Translations under genes and position numbers: made by a program | The notes under the pieces: model-generated | What the model was told of the DNA's origin: nothing | What the model saw: only the letters and a program-made list of their open reading frames with translations | Database searches by the model: none | Assembly (NCBI GenBank): GCA_021413735.1 | Contig: JAIOPV010000090.1 | Location: 1-63,201 of the forward strand | Length of the DNA stretch: 63,201 nt | Origin: Planctomycetota bacterium | GTDB lineage: Bacteria > Planctomycetota > Planctomycetia > Gemmatales > Gemmataceae | Direction of reading: 5' to 3' | Shown: piece by piece, positions 61,939-63,201 of the stretch | How the letters are laid out: each line of letters starts with the position of its first letter | How positions within the stretch are numbered: position 1 is the first letter of the stretch

Positions 61939-62589
61939 TCACTTCGCCTCAACCACCTCGACAACATCCATTTGCACGAACTGCCCATTGAACACCTTCG
62001 GTGCGGGCTTCACGTCGGGCACGGTCAACTTGAGGAAGTTGGAGATCAACCGTCCGTTTTGTCCGTCGCCCAGGAAGTTGACAGTCGCACCGCCGTCGAT
62101 CTCGATCGTCTTCGTGTAGTCGATGGTAAAGATCTTGTGACCGACCTTGTCCTGGCGATTCAGATAGTAGTGCGCCTTCGGCGAAGAGATGGACAGCTTG
62201 TAGATGTTGTACGTTTTGTTGTCCGGTTCTCCGCCAACGTAGAAGTAGTCGCCGTCCTTTGTGCCGTCCTTGTACATCATCGGCTCAACGACCCCACGGA
62301 ATCGGAGGGTGACCTTGTACCGTTTGCCCTTCTCGCCACCAAACGTCTTCTCGGCGGCGAAGTTGTCCGTCTTGTTCGGGTCGCCCTTCACAAGCCCGGA
62401 CACGCAATCGGCTCCCTCTTTTGGGTTTTCGGGCATGGGGTCTTTGCACGGGAACTCCCAGCGGTAACCATCGATGGTGGCGGCAGCCGCCTTGAGGTCG
62501 GCGGGTTTGTCGGATCGGGCAATGCCCGGTAGCCCAGCGAGGCCAGCACAAGCGGCGATCAGGACGGTGGCATACACTCGCTTCGTCAT
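61939..62589 (-). CDS. secreted protein, unknown (216 aa)
   Basis: The start at 62589 opens with a signal peptide (MTKRVYATVLIAACAGLAGLP, cleavage near GIARS-D). The mature domain contains KYKVTLRFRGVVEPMMY, GDYFYVGGEPDNKTYNIYKL and a final FVQMDVVEVVEAK strand, and looks like a beta-sandwich carbohydrate-binding or jelly-roll domain. Two Cys near residues 50-65 could form a disulfide. No family is recognised. A weak GAG site precedes the ATG; a GTG four codons upstream is also possible. Confidence 0.65.
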   Translation of the reverse strand: MTKRVYATVLIAACAGLAGLPGIARSDKPADLKAAAATIDGYRWEFPCKDPMPENPKEGADCVSGLVKGDPNKTDNFAAEKTFGGEKGKRYKVTLRFRGVVEPMMYKDGTKDGDYFYVGGEPDNKTYNIYKLSISSPKAHYYLNRQDKVGHKIFTIDYTKTIEIDGGATVNFLGDGQNGRLISNFLKLTVPDVKPAPKVFNGQFVQMDVVEVVEAK

Positions 62590-62738
62590 GGCGTCACTCA
62601 CAGTGAGAGAGGCGACCCGGTAATTGTGTCACCCGCATGGGTCGCGCGACGGGTGTGTAGCACAGTGTACTCCGAGACGAGCAAGGAGCACGTAATCCGG
62701 CAGCGTGCCCAAGGTCCACCCGTCGGGGATTCTTGTTG

Positions 62739-62790
62739 TTCGCCGCTTGCGGCGTTGCACGCCAGTTGGTGGAAGGCCGCGAGCGGCGAA
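62739..62790. repeat. CCGCTTGCGG-family hairpin
   Basis: Arms TTCGCCGCTTGCGGC (62739-62753) and GCCGCGAGCGGCGAA (62776-62790) pair with one mismatch around a 22-nt loop. Same family as the hairpins at 23624 and 43186. Confidence 0.7.
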
Positions 62791-62991
62791 AACGGAGAAG
62801 TCTTCTGACCCTTGGGCCGCGGGTAATGTGGGTGGTGTGGGCAATCCGTTTCGTGTTCCACGACTCGGAGTTGCTTCGTTTTCCTGATTGTGGCGCGAAG
62901 CAAGACACTTCGTGGTGCGAATAATTAACTGGCGGAAGCTGGTCCCGAGGGGGTGCTTCGCCGATGTCAGTGCCGAGTGGGGCGCGGCACG

Positions 62992-63026
62992 CAGGACACC
63001 CACGGGGGTAAACGTGGGTGTTCCTG
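62992..63026. repeat. short hairpin with family A core
   Basis: CAGGACACCCACG pairs with CGTGGGTGTTCCTG (one bulged base) around GGGGTAAA. The loop and inner stem repeat the CACGGGGGTAAA core of the elements at 5149 and 39648. It lies 40 nt upstream of the partial gene at the right edge. Confidence 0.65.
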
Positions 63027-63065
63027 TTCCCGGTATCGGTACTTGCAAAGCAGCCAGGATCGGTG

Positions 63066-63201
63066 ATGACAACGACCCTACCGAAATGGTCGCGAACGAA
63101 GTCGAATCTCCTCCGACGGTGGCAGGACGCCGCTTCGGGGCCGAACGAGATCATCGAGCAACTCCAACTCGGTATCCGACTGGAGAGACTTCTGGCCGCT
63201 G
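63066..63201 (+). CDS. hypothetical protein, partial (runs off right edge)
   Basis: The ATG at 63066 has AGGA 6 nt upstream, and the frame stays open to the window edge (45 codons). The visible N-terminus is basic and helical (MTTTLPKWSRTKSNLLRRWQ, then an amphipathic helix with IIEQLQLGIRLERLL). No signal peptide or family can be assigned from this fragment. Confidence 0.5.
   Translation, partial: MTTTLPKWSRTKSNLLRRWQDAASGPNEIIEQLQLGIRLERLLAA

Larger units (their letters stand above)
62590..63065. other. intergenic region with two repeat elements
   Basis: About 475 bp lie between the minus-strand secreted protein gene and the plus-strand partial gene. It holds a CCGCTTGCGG-family hairpin at 62739-62790 (TTCGCCGCTTGCGGC/GCCGCGAGCGGCGAA) and a hairpin with the family A core at 62992-63026. 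Promoters for both flanking genes are expected here. Overlapping frames exist but none looks like a protein. Confidence 0.55.

Overview
The window comes from a planctomycete, most likely a Gemmata-like member of the Gemmataceae. The evidence is the gene content: very large Hanks-type kinases with leucine-rich-repeat ectodomains, DUF1501 and DUF1549/DUF1553 proteins, a PEP-CTERM protein, the tetrahydromethanopterin-linked enzyme Fae in an aerobic-type genome, a tandem-domain family expanded in Gemmata, and high-GC sequence full of intergenic palindromes. No rRNA, tRNA or CRISPR array was seen.

Layout. (1) 1-5 kb: an accessory, island-like stretch with a tyrosine recombinase, a catalytically degraded serine recombinase, small orphan genes and a Gemmata-type duplicated-domain protein. 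(2) 5.2-25.8 kb: one co-oriented minus-strand run. In transcription order it encodes a REC-GAF response regulator, a cytoplasmic subtilisin-like protease, four tandem membrane Ser/Thr kinases with near-identical kinase halves but different ectodomains (tandem-repeat+LRR, LamG-LRR-LamG, DUF1080, modular LRR), and acetolactate synthase. (3) 25.8-33.5 kb: a CbiX-like protein, a lipoprotein, a DUF1464 ASKHA protein, a PEP-CTERM protein, a SWIM-SNF2 ATPase, a disrupted methylene-H4MPT dehydrogenase and formaldehyde-activating enzyme. (4) 33.5-44.6 kb: mostly exported proteins, including DUF1501, DUF1549/1553, a YyaL-DsbD fusion, an NHL-repeat protein and a serine hydrolase. (5) 45.2-48.6 kb: RNA/protein housekeeping genes (RRM protein, rpsU, clpS) and a GT87 glycosyltransferase. 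(6) 48.7-57.2 kb: two giant co-transcribed beta-rich membrane-anchored proteins. (7) 57.2-63.2 kb: dnaE, a gene broken by a palindromic element, a secreted protein and a partial gene at the edge.

The most unusual signals are the kinase array with interchangeable sensors; a 32-bp palindrome that sits 18-41 nt upstream of three unrelated start codons; an out-of-frame internal deletion in the methylene-H4MPT dehydrogenase next to an intact fae; a recombinase that has lost its catalytic residues; and several families of long intergenic hairpins, one of which has inserted into a gene and removed its stop codon. Start codons were chosen from ribosome-binding sites and family alignment; all domain calls are by eye, with no database search.
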